DNA of 64,000 nucleotides from contig CAZPMK010000005.1 in assembly GCA_964587915.1 (NCBI GenBank), positions 15,040 through 79,039 on the forward strand, read 5' to 3'. The notes under the pieces were generated by a model that was given only the letters and a program-made list of their open reading frames with translations, was not told where the DNA came from and ran no database searches. Positions 1-8,118 of this stretch are shown here, piece after piece (positions within the stretch are counted from its first letter, which is position 1; each line of letters begins with the position of its first letter). This DNA is from CAG-177 sp964587915 (lineage in GTDB: Bacteria > Bacillota > Clostridia > Oscillospirales > Acutalibacteraceae). The position numbers and the translations under genes are program-made.

Positions 1-1196
1 TTTACTTCTCTTGAGCCCATTATTTCCGTCATTATACAGCGGTCGGGAATTTGAAGAACCCTTACAAAATCGTCAAAAAGAATTGCGGTTCTCGAGTAGG
101 TGAACGGCTGGAATACCGCCCAAACCTTTTTGTATCCCATATTCATGGCGGTTTTGAGCGTAACCTCAAGCTCTCTCGGATGATGTGCATAGTCGTCCGC
201 TATTGTTATTCCGTCGATTTCAGCAAGTTTTTCAAAGCGTCTGCCGGCACCGTGAAAATCAGATATTCCTTTAACGCATTGTTCAAAGGTCGCACCTGCC
301 GACATTGCGGCGGCAATAACGGCGAGAGAATTATATACATTGTGTTCACCGGGTACGGAAAGGGACACCGTTCCGAGAGCTTCACCGTTTTTGACAAGAT
401 TATAAGAATCGTATTCATCGTGATTTACAATATTTACGGCTCTGAAATCGTTATCGGGTGAAAGACCGAAGCTGATGAGCTGTTTACCGTCTGTATTCGC
501 ATCATGAACGGCACTGCATGAATTTTCGTCGTCACCGTTATAGATTACGGTCTTGGTTGCCATGGAGGCAAATTTTGAGAAGGAACGCTTGATATTATCG
601 AGGTTTTTGAAGTATTCGAGATGATCCTCATCAACATTGAGAATTACCGCAACATCGGGTGAAAGCTCAAGAAAATGGTCGCAGAATTCGCAAGCCTCGC
701 AAACCATGCGGTCGCTGTGACCGACGATTCCGTTTGTGCCCGTCAGAGGGAGCTTACCGCCGATAACGGCAGAGGGATCAAGCTCGGCTTCAAGCAGTAT
801 TTGAGTGAGCATGGAGCTTGCAGTCGTTTTACCGTGAGTTCCGCTTATGCAGATACAATCGGAATACATACGGGTTATCGCACCTAAAATTTTACTGCGT
901 TCAAAGGTAGGTATACCCGATTTCTTTGCCGCAACAAGCTCGGGATTATCCGGGAGAATTGCTGCGGTGTAAACTATCATTTCGGCACCGCTGATATTTT
1001 CGGCACGCTGTCCGAGAGTTACGGGTATTCCGAGAGCACGAATGCGGGCAAGAGTGTCGGTTTCATTGTTATCCGAACCGCTGAGGATATAGCCCTCTTT
1101 GTGCAGTATTTCGGCTATAGGGCACATACCCGAACCGCCGATGCCGATAAAGTGTATTCTTTTAACACTTTTAAGAAGTGAATCAATATCTTTCAT
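1..1196 (-). CDS. murC: UDP-N-acetylmuramate--L-alanine ligase MurC (3' end cut by window)
   Basis: MurC adds L-alanine to UDP-N-acetylmuramic acid in cytoplasmic peptidoglycan precursor synthesis. The minus strand reads from ATG at 1196, preceded by an AAAGGAG Shine-Dalgarno, and is open to the window edge. The N-terminus carries the Mur ligase Rossmann motif HFIGIGGSGM at about residues 15-24, and the ATP-binding loop SGTHGKTTA follows near residue 108. A DDYAHHP stretch in the third quarter also fits the family. The C-terminus is missing. It is transcribed away from dpaA. Family assignment is firm; nothing beyond the visible ~398 residues can be judged. Confidence 0.95.
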   Translation of the reverse strand, partial: MKDIDSLLKSVKRIHFIGIGGSGMCPIAEILHKEGYILSGSDNNETDTLARIRALGIPVTLGQRAENISGAEMIVYTAAILPDNPELVAAKKSGIPTFERSKILGAITRMYSDCICISGTHGKTTASSMLTQILLEAELDPSAVIGGKLPLTGTNGIVGHSDRMVCEACEFCDHFLELSPDVAVILNVDEDHLEYFKNLDNIKRSFSKFASMATKTVIYNGDDENSCSAVHDANTDGKQLISFGLSPDNDFRAVNIVNHDEYDSYNLVKNGEALGTVSLSVPGEHNVYNSLAVIAAAMSAGATFEQCVKGISDFHGAGRRFEKLAEIDGITIADDYAHHPRELEVTLKTAMNMGYKKVWAVFQPFTYSRTAILFDDFVRVLQIPDRCIMTEIMGSREV

Positions 1197-1291
1197 GCGT
1201 TCTCCTTTCGCAAAACATTTTCAAGATTATTATAATACATTATACAGTAAAAATAAAGAGAAAGTTTGCAATATCCTCTGTTTTTTTAGTA

Positions 1292-1318
1292 ACGGCAAAA
1301 CGGTGATGACATAAAATG
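1292..1318 (+). promoter_or_regulatory. Candidate sigma-K promoter for dpaAB
   Basis: An AC dinucleotide at 1292-1293 lies 16 bases upstream of CATAAAATG at 1310-1318. This resembles the sigma-K pattern AC-N16/17-CATAnnnTA with one mismatch at the last position. Dipicolinate synthase is a sigma-K target in Bacillus, so placement 45 bases before the dpaA start is sensible. Short degenerate motifs like this occur by chance, so the call is tentative. Confidence 0.4.
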
Positions 1319-1362
1319 GTTAGTGTCAGGTGTGTAAAGCCAAAGCCGAGGGAGGTGCAAGC

Positions 1363-2226
1363 ATGAATAAAATCGAAGAATTTTTAATAATCGGCGGCGA
1401 CCGCAGACAGCTTTACATGGCGGATTATCTTGAAGAAAAAGGATACCGTGTTTCCGTATACGGCTTGCCCGAAAAGGGCAGAGAATGCGTAAAAGACTTG
1501 AAAAACGCCGTCGGCAGAGTGCAAGGAATAATTCTTCCGTTGCCCGTGACCCGTGACGGGAGATATATTTATTCCGTTGTACCGATAAAAGAAACGCTTG
1601 ACGAAACGGCGTCGCTCTTCACGGCACGGCATACGGTATTCGGCGGAATGCTCAGTCGAACGCTTAAAGCAAGGCTCGAAAAAAGCGGTGCAAAAATATA
1701 CGATTACTTTGAGCGTGAGGACGTAACGCTGATGAACTCCGTTCCGACTGCTCAGGGTATACTCAAAACGATGCTTGAAAATATAGAATTTACCGTTCAT
1801 TCGAGCAATTGTGCGGTGTTCGGCTACGGCAGAATCGGGAAAGTGACGGCTGACGTGCTTTCGGCGGTCGGAGCACGCGTTACCGTATGCGTTCGTAAAA
1901 AAAGTGATGTCGTACTTGCCGAGGTGAACGGATATAACGGTTGTTTGATAAAGGATTTCGGCAATACAGCCGCAAAGTTTGATGTCATAATAAATACCGT
2001 GCCCGCACCGGTTATAGACAGAGGCATTCTCGAAAACGTAAGAACGGATTGCCTGATAATTGATGTTGCCTCCGCTCCCTACGGTACGGATTTTGCTGCG
2101 GCTGATGAGCTTGGAATTAACGCCCTGCAATGCTCGTCTCTGCCCGGCAAAACAGCCCCGAAAACGGCAGGCAAAATTATTGTTCAAGGAATACTGAATA
2201 CCCTCAAGGAGAGAGAATATGAGTAA
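1363..2226 (+). CDS. dpaA: Dipicolinate synthase subunit A (SpoVFA)
   Basis: DpaA is the dehydrogenase-like subunit of dipicolinate synthase. With DpaB it makes dipicolinic acid in the mother cell for loading into the spore core. The 287-residue protein has an N-terminal FLIIGGDRRQLYMADYL segment typical of SpoVFA and a central NAD(P)-type Rossmann loop VFGYGRIGKV near residues 152-161. Bacillus DpaA is about 297 residues. The ATG at 1363 is chosen over an in-frame GTG at 1330 because GGGAGG lies just upstream. It overlaps dpaB by 8 bases, indicating translational coupling. Confidence 0.94.
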   Translation: MNKIEEFLIIGGDRRQLYMADYLEEKGYRVSVYGLPEKGRECVKDLKNAVGRVQGIILPLPVTRDGRYIYSVVPIKETLDETASLFTARHTVFGGMLSRTLKARLEKSGAKIYDYFEREDVTLMNSVPTAQGILKTMLENIEFTVHSSNCAVFGYGRIGKVTADVLSAVGARVTVCVRKKSDVVLAEVNGYNGCLIKDFGNTAAKFDVIINTVPAPVIDRGILENVRTDCLIIDVASAPYGTDFAAADELGINALQCSSLPGKTAPKTAGKIIVQGILNTLKEREYE

Positions 2227-2791
2227 GCCGACGGTCGGATTCGCACTTTGCGGATCCTTTTGTACCTTTGAAAAAGCAATAAATCAGCTCGAGTATTTGA
2301 GCAAAAAAGAAATAAATCTCGTTCCCATTATGTCCTTTAACGCTTCAAGCATCGACAGCAGATTCGGAAAAGCAAAAGAGCACATGGAACGAATAGAGAA
2401 TATATGCGGCAGAAAGGTAATTTGTACAATAGCCGATGCCGAGCCAATCGGACCGAAAAAGCTGCTTGACATACTGATAATCGAGCCGTGTACGGGCAAC
2501 ACTCTTGCAAAGCTCGCCGGCGGAATTACCGATACACCCGTAACGCTTGCGGCAAAGGCTCATTTGAGAAACGAAAGACCCGTTCTCCTTGCACCTGCAA
2601 CAAATGACGCATTGTCTGCGGCAGCGGTGAATATAGGAAAGCTCCTTAATACAAGAAATATTTTCTTTGTTCCGCTCAGACAGGATGATCCCAAGGGGAA
2701 ACCTCGTTCGATGGTATGTGATTTTTCACTGACCGAAGAAGCCATGCTTGAAGCTCTGAACGGAAAACAACTGCAACCGATAATTCGATAG
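2219..2791 (+). CDS. dpaB: Dipicolinate synthase subunit B (SpoVFB)
   Basis: DpaB is the flavoprotein-like partner of DpaA. The 190-residue protein starts with the family pattern VGFALCGSFCTFEKA and contains EPCTGNTLAKLAGGITDTPV and LLAPATNDALSAAAVNIG, both typical of the SpoVFB/flavoprotein fold. The start ATG follows AAGGAGAGAGAAT inside the end of dpaA. A strong terminator follows at 2798-2832, so dpaA-dpaB form a two-gene transcript. Having both subunits indicates a DpaAB route to dipicolinate rather than the EtfA-type route of cluster I clostridia. Confidence 0.94.
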   Translation: MSKPTVGFALCGSFCTFEKAINQLEYLSKKEINLVPIMSFNASSIDSRFGKAKEHMERIENICGRKVICTIADAEPIGPKKLLDILIIEPCTGNTLAKLAGGITDTPVTLAAKAHLRNERPVLLAPATNDALSAAAVNIGKLLNTRNIFFVPLRQDDPKGKPRSMVCDFSLTEEAMLEALNGKQLQPIIR

Positions 2792-2797
2792 CGGAAA

Positions 2798-2832
2798 GGG
2801 GGATATGCACGGCGTATCTCCCGATTTTTTTT
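2798..2832 (+). terminator. Terminator of dpaAB
   Basis: An 11-bp stem (2798-2808 with 2812-2822, two G-U pairs) closes a 3-base loop. It is followed by an eight-T run at 2825-2832. Confidence 0.85.
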
Positions 2833-2872
2833 CGTAATTTGTTACAATATGATTACAATGAGATAATTGTAC

Positions 2873-2901
2873 TTGAAAAATACATAAAATGTTGATATAA
2901 T
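2873..2901 (+). promoter_or_regulatory. Sigma-A promoter of the tmk operon
   Basis: TTGAAA at 2873-2878 and TATAAT at 2896-2901 are separated by 17 bases. The site lies 32 bases before the tmk start and just after the dpaAB terminator. Confidence 0.8.
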
Positions 2902-2932
2902 CTAAATAATTGTATTGTAAAATGGAGGAAGT

Positions 2933-3610
2933 ATGAAAGGTAAGCTGATTGTAATAGAAGGTCTTGACGGCAGCGGAAAGTCAACACAGGAGGAGCTTCT
3001 CAAGGAGAGGCTTTCACAACACGGCATTAAAATCAATTGTATAAAGCTCCCGAATTACTCCGACCCTGCCTGCGAGCCGGTTAAAATGTATCTTGCGGGA
3101 AGATTCGGAAACAAGCCCTCCGATGTAAACGCTTATGCGGCGAGTGCCTTTTTTGCGGTTGACCGATTCGTCAGCTACAATTGCTATTGGAAGGATGCAT
3201 ACTTGAACGGCGAGATTTTTCTTGCAGACAGATATACTACCTCCAACGCCTACCACCAGCTAACAAAAACGCCGAAAGCCGAATGGGATTCATATCTCGC
3301 TTGGCTTGAGGATTTTGAATACGACAAGCTCGGCATTCCGAAGCCCGATGCGGTTATCTATCTTGATATGCCCGTCGATATATCTCAAAAGCTCATGAGC
3401 GGCAGATATAACGGTGATGAATCCAAAAAAGATATTCATGAAAAGGATGTCGAATATCTCAACGCCTGCCGTGAAGCGGCGGATTACGCCTGCCGTAAGC
3501 TCGGCTGGTCACGAATAATCTGCGGCGAAAACGGTGAACCGCTTCCGAAAGAGGTTATTTCCGACCGTGTTCTCGAAGCCGTTTCAAGGGCGATAGGAAT
3601 TGAAAATTGA
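2933..3610 (+). CDS. tmk: Thymidylate kinase
   Basis: Phosphorylates dTMP to dTDP. The 225-residue protein has a P-loop GLDGSGKST at residues 10-18 and a DRYTTSNAYH stretch near residue 100 equivalent to the conserved DRY/R substrate motif. The middle LGIPKPDAVIYLDMPVD matches TMP kinases. It has its own sigma-A promoter (2873-2901) and heads a six-gene operon. The start ATG follows GGAGG. Its stop overlaps the next gene in TGATG. The window also encodes thymidylate synthase and DHFR about 55 kb away. Confidence 0.93.
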   Translation: MKGKLIVIEGLDGSGKSTQEELLKERLSQHGIKINCIKLPNYSDPACEPVKMYLAGRFGNKPSDVNAYAASAFFAVDRFVSYNCYWKDAYLNGEIFLADRYTTSNAYHQLTKTPKAEWDSYLAWLEDFEYDKLGIPKPDAVIYLDMPVDISQKLMSGRYNGDESKKDIHEKDVEYLNACREAADYACRKLGWSRIICGENGEPLPKEVISDRVLEAVSRAIGIEN

Positions 3611-4443
3611 TGATAAGATACGCAACCGAAAATGACAAACGCTCTTTGATTCCCTTGTGGCAGGAAGCCTTCGGAGACAGCGAGGAATATATCCTGAAAT
3701 TTCTTGACAGCTTCTTTAATTCGAGCAATACACCGGTTGTTGAGGCGGACGGAGAAATTGCGGCAATGCTTTTTCTGCTTGACGGGAGCATGAGCATCGG
3801 CGGCAGAATTTATCCTGCATACTATTTATATGCCGCTTGTACGCAGAAAAAATACCGCGGCAGGGGATTTATGAGCGAGCTGCTCAAATTCTCGGCAAAA
3901 GAAGCTCGAAAAAGAGGACGAGCGTATATTTGCCTCAAGCCGGGAGAGAAGAGTCTGTTCGATTTTTATGCAAAGCACGGCTACCTCGGAATTTTCGGCA
4001 GAAGAAGCATTACCGTCGAAAGACAAAGAAATGAAGCCTTTTTTGAACCGTGCGAACAAGCCGACCTGTTTAGTCTCAGAGAAACGGCTCTGCACAATTA
4101 CAATTATTTTGTTTGGGAAAGAGAATCGTTCGAGAAGGCAATTTCATTGAGCGTATACGGCGGGGCGAGGATATATTCAAACTGTAAAGGATATTCGCTT
4201 TATAGTCAAAATGATGACGAATGCACTGTAATGGAGTTTACCTTTACAGATGATTATATTGACAAATTTGCAAATTATATCTTTTCAACAACACCATGTA
4301 AGAGAATCCGATTTTCGCTTATTTCCACGGGTGATGCAGATACGGATTGCGAATGCAACGCAATGGCTTTGCCTTTGAACGAAGATGCAAAACGAGCCGT
4401 TTGCGGTATTGTGAATGCTTATTTAGGTCTTACACTCGAATAG
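3610..4443 (+). CDS. GNAT family N-acetyltransferase
   Basis: Acetyl-CoA-dependent N-acetyltransferase of unknown substrate. The N-terminal ~150 residues form a GNAT domain: the acetyl-CoA loop appears as KKYRGRGFMSELLKFS near residues 78-93, and DFYAKHGY near 120 is the usual C-terminal GNAT beta-bulge segment. The remaining ~120 residues are a second, less conserved domain, as in Eis/SCP2-type or two-domain GNATs. ATG 3610 overlaps the tmk stop by one base; an in-frame TTG one codon earlier is less likely. Position in the tmk-mltG operon gives no specific hint of substrate. Confidence 0.8.
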   Translation: MIRYATENDKRSLIPLWQEAFGDSEEYILKFLDSFFNSSNTPVVEADGEIAAMLFLLDGSMSIGGRIYPAYYLYAACTQKKYRGRGFMSELLKFSAKEARKRGRAYICLKPGEKSLFDFYAKHGYLGIFGRRSITVERQRNEAFFEPCEQADLFSLRETALHNYNYFVWERESFEKAISLSVYGGARIYSNCKGYSLYSQNDDECTVMEFTFTDDYIDKFANYIFSTTPCKRIRFSLISTGDADTDCECNAMALPLNEDAKRAVCGIVNAYLGLTLE

Positions 4444-4452
4444 GAGGAGCTT

Positions 4453-4998
4453 ATGCTGTATATTTTCCTTGCCGACGGCTTTGAAGAAGTCGAGGCGATT
4501 GCCGCAATTGATGTGATAAGGCGGGCAAAAATCGAGATAAAAACCGTCTCGGTGAACGATAATAAATCGGTAATGGGGACGCACGGAATAGAAATCATCT
4601 GCGATGAGACCTTGACCGAGGTTTCGAGCTGCGATGAACCTGACGGCATTATATTACCCGGCGGTATGCCCGGAACAACGAATCTTCTCAGCAGTGAAAA
4701 GGTCGGCAGTTTCATTGATTTCTGTAATTCTCACGGCAAGCTCATAGCCGCCATTTGTGCCGCTCCGATGATACTCGGAAGAAAAGGCTTGCTCTGCGGA
4801 AAAAGAGCAGTCTGCTTCCCGGGCTTTGAAAATGAGCTTATCGGAGCATTACCGTATGACGGTCTTGTGTGTACTCATGACAATTTCATAACCGCAAAGG
4901 GAATGGGCTGTGCTGTTCAATTCGGTCTTGAAATTGTAAAGTATTTTAACGGCGATACTGCCGCAGATTCTCTCAAAGCAACTCTGCAATGCTCTTGA
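4453..4998 (+). CDS. DJ-1/PfpI family protein (YajL/ThiJ type)
   Basis: A 181-residue DJ-1 superfamily protein. The nucleophile-elbow cysteine is visible in AAICAAPMILG (Cys102), and an acidic FEEVEA segment at residues 10-15 supplies the Glu that normally pairs with it. The length is that of the single-domain DJ-1 family. Members act as glyoxalase/deglycase-like or chaperone proteins in oxidative and carbonyl stress, and substrates are disputed. SD GGAGG precedes the ATG, 9 bases after the GNAT gene, so it is in the same operon. Confidence 0.88.
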   Translation: MLYIFLADGFEEVEAIAAIDVIRRAKIEIKTVSVNDNKSVMGTHGIEIICDETLTEVSSCDEPDGIILPGGMPGTTNLLSSEKVGSFIDFCNSHGKLIAAICAAPMILGRKGLLCGKRAVCFPGFENELIGALPYDGLVCTHDNFITAKGMGCAVQFGLEIVKYFNGDTAADSLKATLQCS

Positions 4999-5017
4999 TT
5001 ATATAGGAGGCGTAGCA

Positions 5018-6397
5018 ATGAATAACGATGAAAACAAGCGTAAGCAACCGTTTGAGGTTCATATAATTGATGATGACGATATGCTGCTTGATCCCTCACA
5101 GCTTGATGAGCTGACACCCGAGCCGGCTCCGCAAAAGAAAAAATTTGAAGTTCACATTGATGAAAACAGCATTGAGGATTACAATCCCGACGACCAAAGA
5201 CCGAGATATAACGGCGAGGTTTATTTTTCCAACCGCAAGCCCATAAAACCACGCCCCGTTGAAGCTCAAGAGCCGGAGCAGCCCCGTCAGGTGACTCCCA
5301 TAAAAAAGACTGCCAAAAAGGCGGTTGATTCGGCGTTTGCCGTGTTCTGTGCCGCTGTGCTTATTTGTACCACGGTGCTTTCGCTCGTTGCAATTTCCTG
5401 CATCAACGACGTGCTTGCAATCACAAGAAGTGACGAGGATGTTGTTGTCACGATACCGAACGACGCAACTACAAACGAAATCATTGATATCCTTGCCGAT
5501 GAGGGGCTTGTAAAGCAAAAGCTGTTCTGCAAGGCGTTTTATAAGTTTGTCACAACTTTTAAGAATATCAATAAGAAAAAGCCCGTCGCCGAGCCTGTAT
5601 ACCTCAGCGGTGTTTACTACGTACAGAAAAATCTCGGTTTAGAGGGTTATTTAACCGAATTTACCGAAACACAAACAACAGATGAAACCGTAACCTTGAT
5701 ATTCCCCGAGGGTTGGACTGTTTATCAAATGTTCGACCGTCTTGACAAATTCGGCGTATGCTCAAAGGACAAGCTCATTGCATCGTTAAAGGGCACGACC
5801 TTTGAATATGATTTTGTTTCCAAAATCCCGAATGACTCACAAAGAACGCTTGCACTCGAGGGATATTTCTTCCCCGAGACATATGAATTTTATGAAGCAA
5901 GCGACCCGAACAGCGTAATCAGAAAATTTCTCAGTGAGTCCGAAAAGAGATGGACGGAGGAATACCAAAAGCAGGCGGAAAAGCTCGGCTATACGAGAGA
6001 CGAAATCATAACCATAGCTTCAATTATCCAGCGTGAAGCGGCGAATACCGAACAAATGGCACTTATATCTTCCGTCATTCATAACAGACTCAACCACGCC
6101 GTTTCATGGCCCACTCTCGGTTGTGATTCAACCAAAAATTATATTACAACCTATATTGCACCGAATGATCCTGCCGCAGTCAATTATATAACGCCTTACG
6201 ACACGTATTTTTCTCAGGGACTTCCTCCGGGACCGATTTGTAACCCCGGTGACGATGCGATTCATGCCGCACTTTTCCCCGATGATACCGATTATTATTA
6301 CTTCCGTCATGACAAGTACGGCAGAATCTATATGGCAAAAACGCAATATGAGCATGATGAAAACGGCAACAAGGTGCTCAGAGCGAACAATAGCTGA
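5018..6397 (+). CDS. mltG: Endolytic murein transglycosylase MltG (YceG-like)
   Basis: Membrane-anchored lytic transglycosylase that cuts nascent glycan strands and sets peptidoglycan chain length. The 459-residue protein has a long acidic cytoplasmic N-terminus (1-100), one membrane span at about 106-129, then an extracytoplasmic LysM-like and YceG catalytic domain. Catalytic Glu is Glu340 in ASIIQREAANTEQ, and the downstream SSVIHNRL and TYFSQGLPPGPICNPG motifs are diagnostic. The extended charged N-terminus is longer than in E. coli but common in Firmicutes. It is followed after 15 bases by a U32 peptidase gene; B. subtilis has yrrL (mltG) and yrrO (U32) in a comparable neighbourhood. Confidence 0.93.
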   Translation: MNNDENKRKQPFEVHIIDDDDMLLDPSQLDELTPEPAPQKKKFEVHIDENSIEDYNPDDQRPRYNGEVYFSNRKPIKPRPVEAQEPEQPRQVTPIKKTAKKAVDSAFAVFCAAVLICTTVLSLVAISCINDVLAITRSDEDVVVTIPNDATTNEIIDILADEGLVKQKLFCKAFYKFVTTFKNINKKKPVAEPVYLSGVYYVQKNLGLEGYLTEFTETQTTDETVTLIFPEGWTVYQMFDRLDKFGVCSKDKLIASLKGTTFEYDFVSKIPNDSQRTLALEGYFFPETYEFYEASDPNSVIRKFLSESEKRWTEEYQKQAEKLGYTRDEIITIASIIQREAANTEQMALISSVIHNRLNHAVSWPTLGCDSTKNYITTYIAPNDPAAVNYITPYDTYFSQGLPPGPICNPGDDAIHAALFPDDTDYYYFRHDKYGRIYMAKTQYEHDENGNKVLRANNS

Positions 6398-6412
6398 TTT
6401 TCGGAGGAGAAA

Positions 6413-7657
6413 ATGCTGACAAACAACAGACCCGAGCTGCTTGCTCCCGCAGGAGATGCGGAAAGATTGAAAGCGGCTGTTGAATACGGAGCCGATGCGG
6501 TTTATCTCGGCTCCGACCGTTTCGGAATGCGTACCGCCGCCGCCTCTTTCGGCGGTGAAGAGCTGAAAAAAGCCTGCGATTATGCACATTCCTCAAATGC
6601 AAAAGTGTATTTGACCTGCAATACCGTTCCGCGTAATGATGAACTTTCGCAGCTTCCGTCCTTTATTGAATTTGCAGCAGAAAGCGGAGTCGATGCCTTT
6701 ATCGTTACGGATATCGGTGTTCTTAATATTGCCAAAAAATACGCACCGCAAATTGACGTTCACATTTCAACGCAGGCCGGTATAACGAATTATGCCGCCG
6801 CAAATGCTTTTTATAATCTCGGTGCAAGCAGGATAGTTACCGCCCGTGAGCTTTCTCTCGAGGAAATCGCACAGATTCGTGCCAAAACGCCCAAGGAGCT
6901 TGAAATCGAATGCTTTGTTCACGGTGCCATGTGTGTATCGTTTTCGGGCAGATGCCTCCTTTCAAACTATTTGACGGGCAGAGACTCCAACCGAGGCGAC
7001 TGTGCTCAGCCCTGCCGTTGGAAATATTCTCTTGTTGAGGAAAAAAGACAGGGTGAATATTATCCCGTAGAACAGGATTCGAGCGGTACATACATATTTA
7101 ATTCAAAGGATATGTGCCTTATTGAGCATATACCCGAGCTTGCCGAAGCAGGAATAAACAGCTTCAAAATTGAGGGCAGGGCGAAATCTGCATATTACAC
7201 CGCTTCCGTTGTCAATGCCTATCGCTGTGCTCTTGACGGCTATTTTGCTTCGGGCTTTTCTCATGATTACAAGCCCGAGCGTTGGATGCTTGACGAGCCG
7301 AGAAAAATGAGCAACAGGCAGTATTGTACCGGTTTCTATTTCGGTTCTCCCTCCGAGGATGCGAGCATTTATTATGATGGCGGATATGTGCGTGAATGGG
7401 ACGTTGTTGCGGTTGCTCTTGAATGCAAAAACGGCAGAATATACGCCTCTCAGCGTAACCGATTCTTTGAAGGTGACGAGCTTGAAATCATGATAAAAGG
7501 CGTAGAACCCGTCAAAATCCGTGTTGAAGATTTGCAAAACGAAGCGGGTGAGTCGGTTGAGAGTGTTCCGCACCCCATGATGAATTTGTCTTTCAAATGT
7601 CCCGTTGATGTTCCGCAGGGAGCGTATCTGCGTGCGGAAAGGAAGAACGAAGGATGA
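6413..7657 (+). CDS. Peptidase U32 family protein (TrhP/YrrO-type)
   Basis: The 414-residue protein opens with ELLAPAGDAERLKAAVEYGADAVYLG (quoted here in part: LLAPAGDAERLKAAVEYGAD) and contains the U32 signature ECFVHGAMCVSFSGRCLLS, then GRDSNRGDCAQPCRW with the cysteines expected to bind an iron-sulfur cluster. Bacterial TrhP-type U32 proteins make 5-hydroxyuridine at tRNA position 34 from prephenate-derived chemistry, while related members act on rRNA or were called collagenases. The tRNA role is the best family-level inference. It is coupled to the next gene by an ATGA overlap. Confidence 0.88.
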   Translation: MLTNNRPELLAPAGDAERLKAAVEYGADAVYLGSDRFGMRTAAASFGGEELKKACDYAHSSNAKVYLTCNTVPRNDELSQLPSFIEFAAESGVDAFIVTDIGVLNIAKKYAPQIDVHISTQAGITNYAAANAFYNLGASRIVTARELSLEEIAQIRAKTPKELEIECFVHGAMCVSFSGRCLLSNYLTGRDSNRGDCAQPCRWKYSLVEEKRQGEYYPVEQDSSGTYIFNSKDMCLIEHIPELAEAGINSFKIEGRAKSAYYTASVVNAYRCALDGYFASGFSHDYKPERWMLDEPRKMSNRQYCTGFYFGSPSEDASIYYDGGYVREWDVVAVALECKNGRIYASQRNRFFEGDELEIMIKGVEPVKIRVEDLQNEAGESVESVPHPMMNLSFKCPVDVPQGAYLRAERKNEG

Positions 7658-7980
7658 GTCCTTATTTGCTCACGTTTATCCTGATTATGTTTTTGATTTG
7701 GTTTTTGCAAAATCAAGACACACGCAAAACGGTTTCGCGAATCAAGAAAAGGAGAAAAAGTGCAATGAATGAAATGATAAATGAATTTATCGGTAAGGAA
7801 TGCCTTTTGTATACTGCATCCTCTGTCGGCTCAATGACGGGAACAATAACAAGCGTAAAAGAAAATTGGATAACGGTAAAAACCGCCGACTCCGTTGAGC
7901 TTGTCAATCTTGATTATGTCATTCGTGTAAAGGAGTATCCTGTTAATAAAAACGGAAAAAAGAAGAAAATTGTATTTTGA
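7654..7980 (+). CDS. Small protein with N-terminal membrane span and Sm-like C-terminal domain
   Basis: Not recognised as a characterised protein. The 108-residue reading frame starts in an ATGA overlap with the U32 gene. It encodes a membrane span at residues 3-18, a basic linker (KTVSRIKKRRK), and a ~65-residue domain beginning MNEMINEFIGKECLLYT. That domain has the look of small beta-barrel proteins annotated DUF6897 in Clostridia (name recalled, not searched). An internal ATG at 7765 is preceded by AAAGGAG at 7748-7754, so a 71-residue soluble form could also be made. It is the last gene before the terminator at 7988. Confidence 0.7.
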   Translation: MSPYLLTFILIMFLIWFLQNQDTRKTVSRIKKRRKSAMNEMINEFIGKECLLYTASSVGSMTGTITSVKENWITVKTADSVELVNLDYVIRVKEYPVNKNGKKKKIVF

Positions 7981-7987
7981 TAAATGA

Positions 7988-8016
7988 GAGCTGTCGCTTT
8001 TGCGGCAGTTCTTTTT
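7988..8016 (+). terminator. Terminator of the tmk-mltG operon
   Basis: A 10-bp stem (7988-7997 with 8002-8011, two G-U pairs) closes a TTTT loop and is followed by five T. Confidence 0.85.
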
Positions 8017-8054
8017 CTCTGTTGCAAAAATAATTCCGTAAATTGTGTTGCCTC

Positions 8055-8082
8055 TTGACATTAGCTCAAGATTTGGTATAAT
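8055..8082 (+). promoter_or_regulatory. Sigma-A promoter of the topoisomerase pair
   Basis: TTGACA at 8055-8060 and TATAAT at 8077-8082 are separated by 16 bases. Both hexamers are full consensus, and the site is 37 bases from the start codon. Confidence 0.85.
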
Positions 8083-8118
8083 TATATCGGTAAAAATTCG
8101 ATTTTTGGAGGATAACTC

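Noticed and set aside
1384..2187. 267-codon open frame antisense to dpaA
   Set aside because: It has no plausible motif and low-complexity composition, lies fully opposite a clear dpaA gene, and has no convincing ribosome site.
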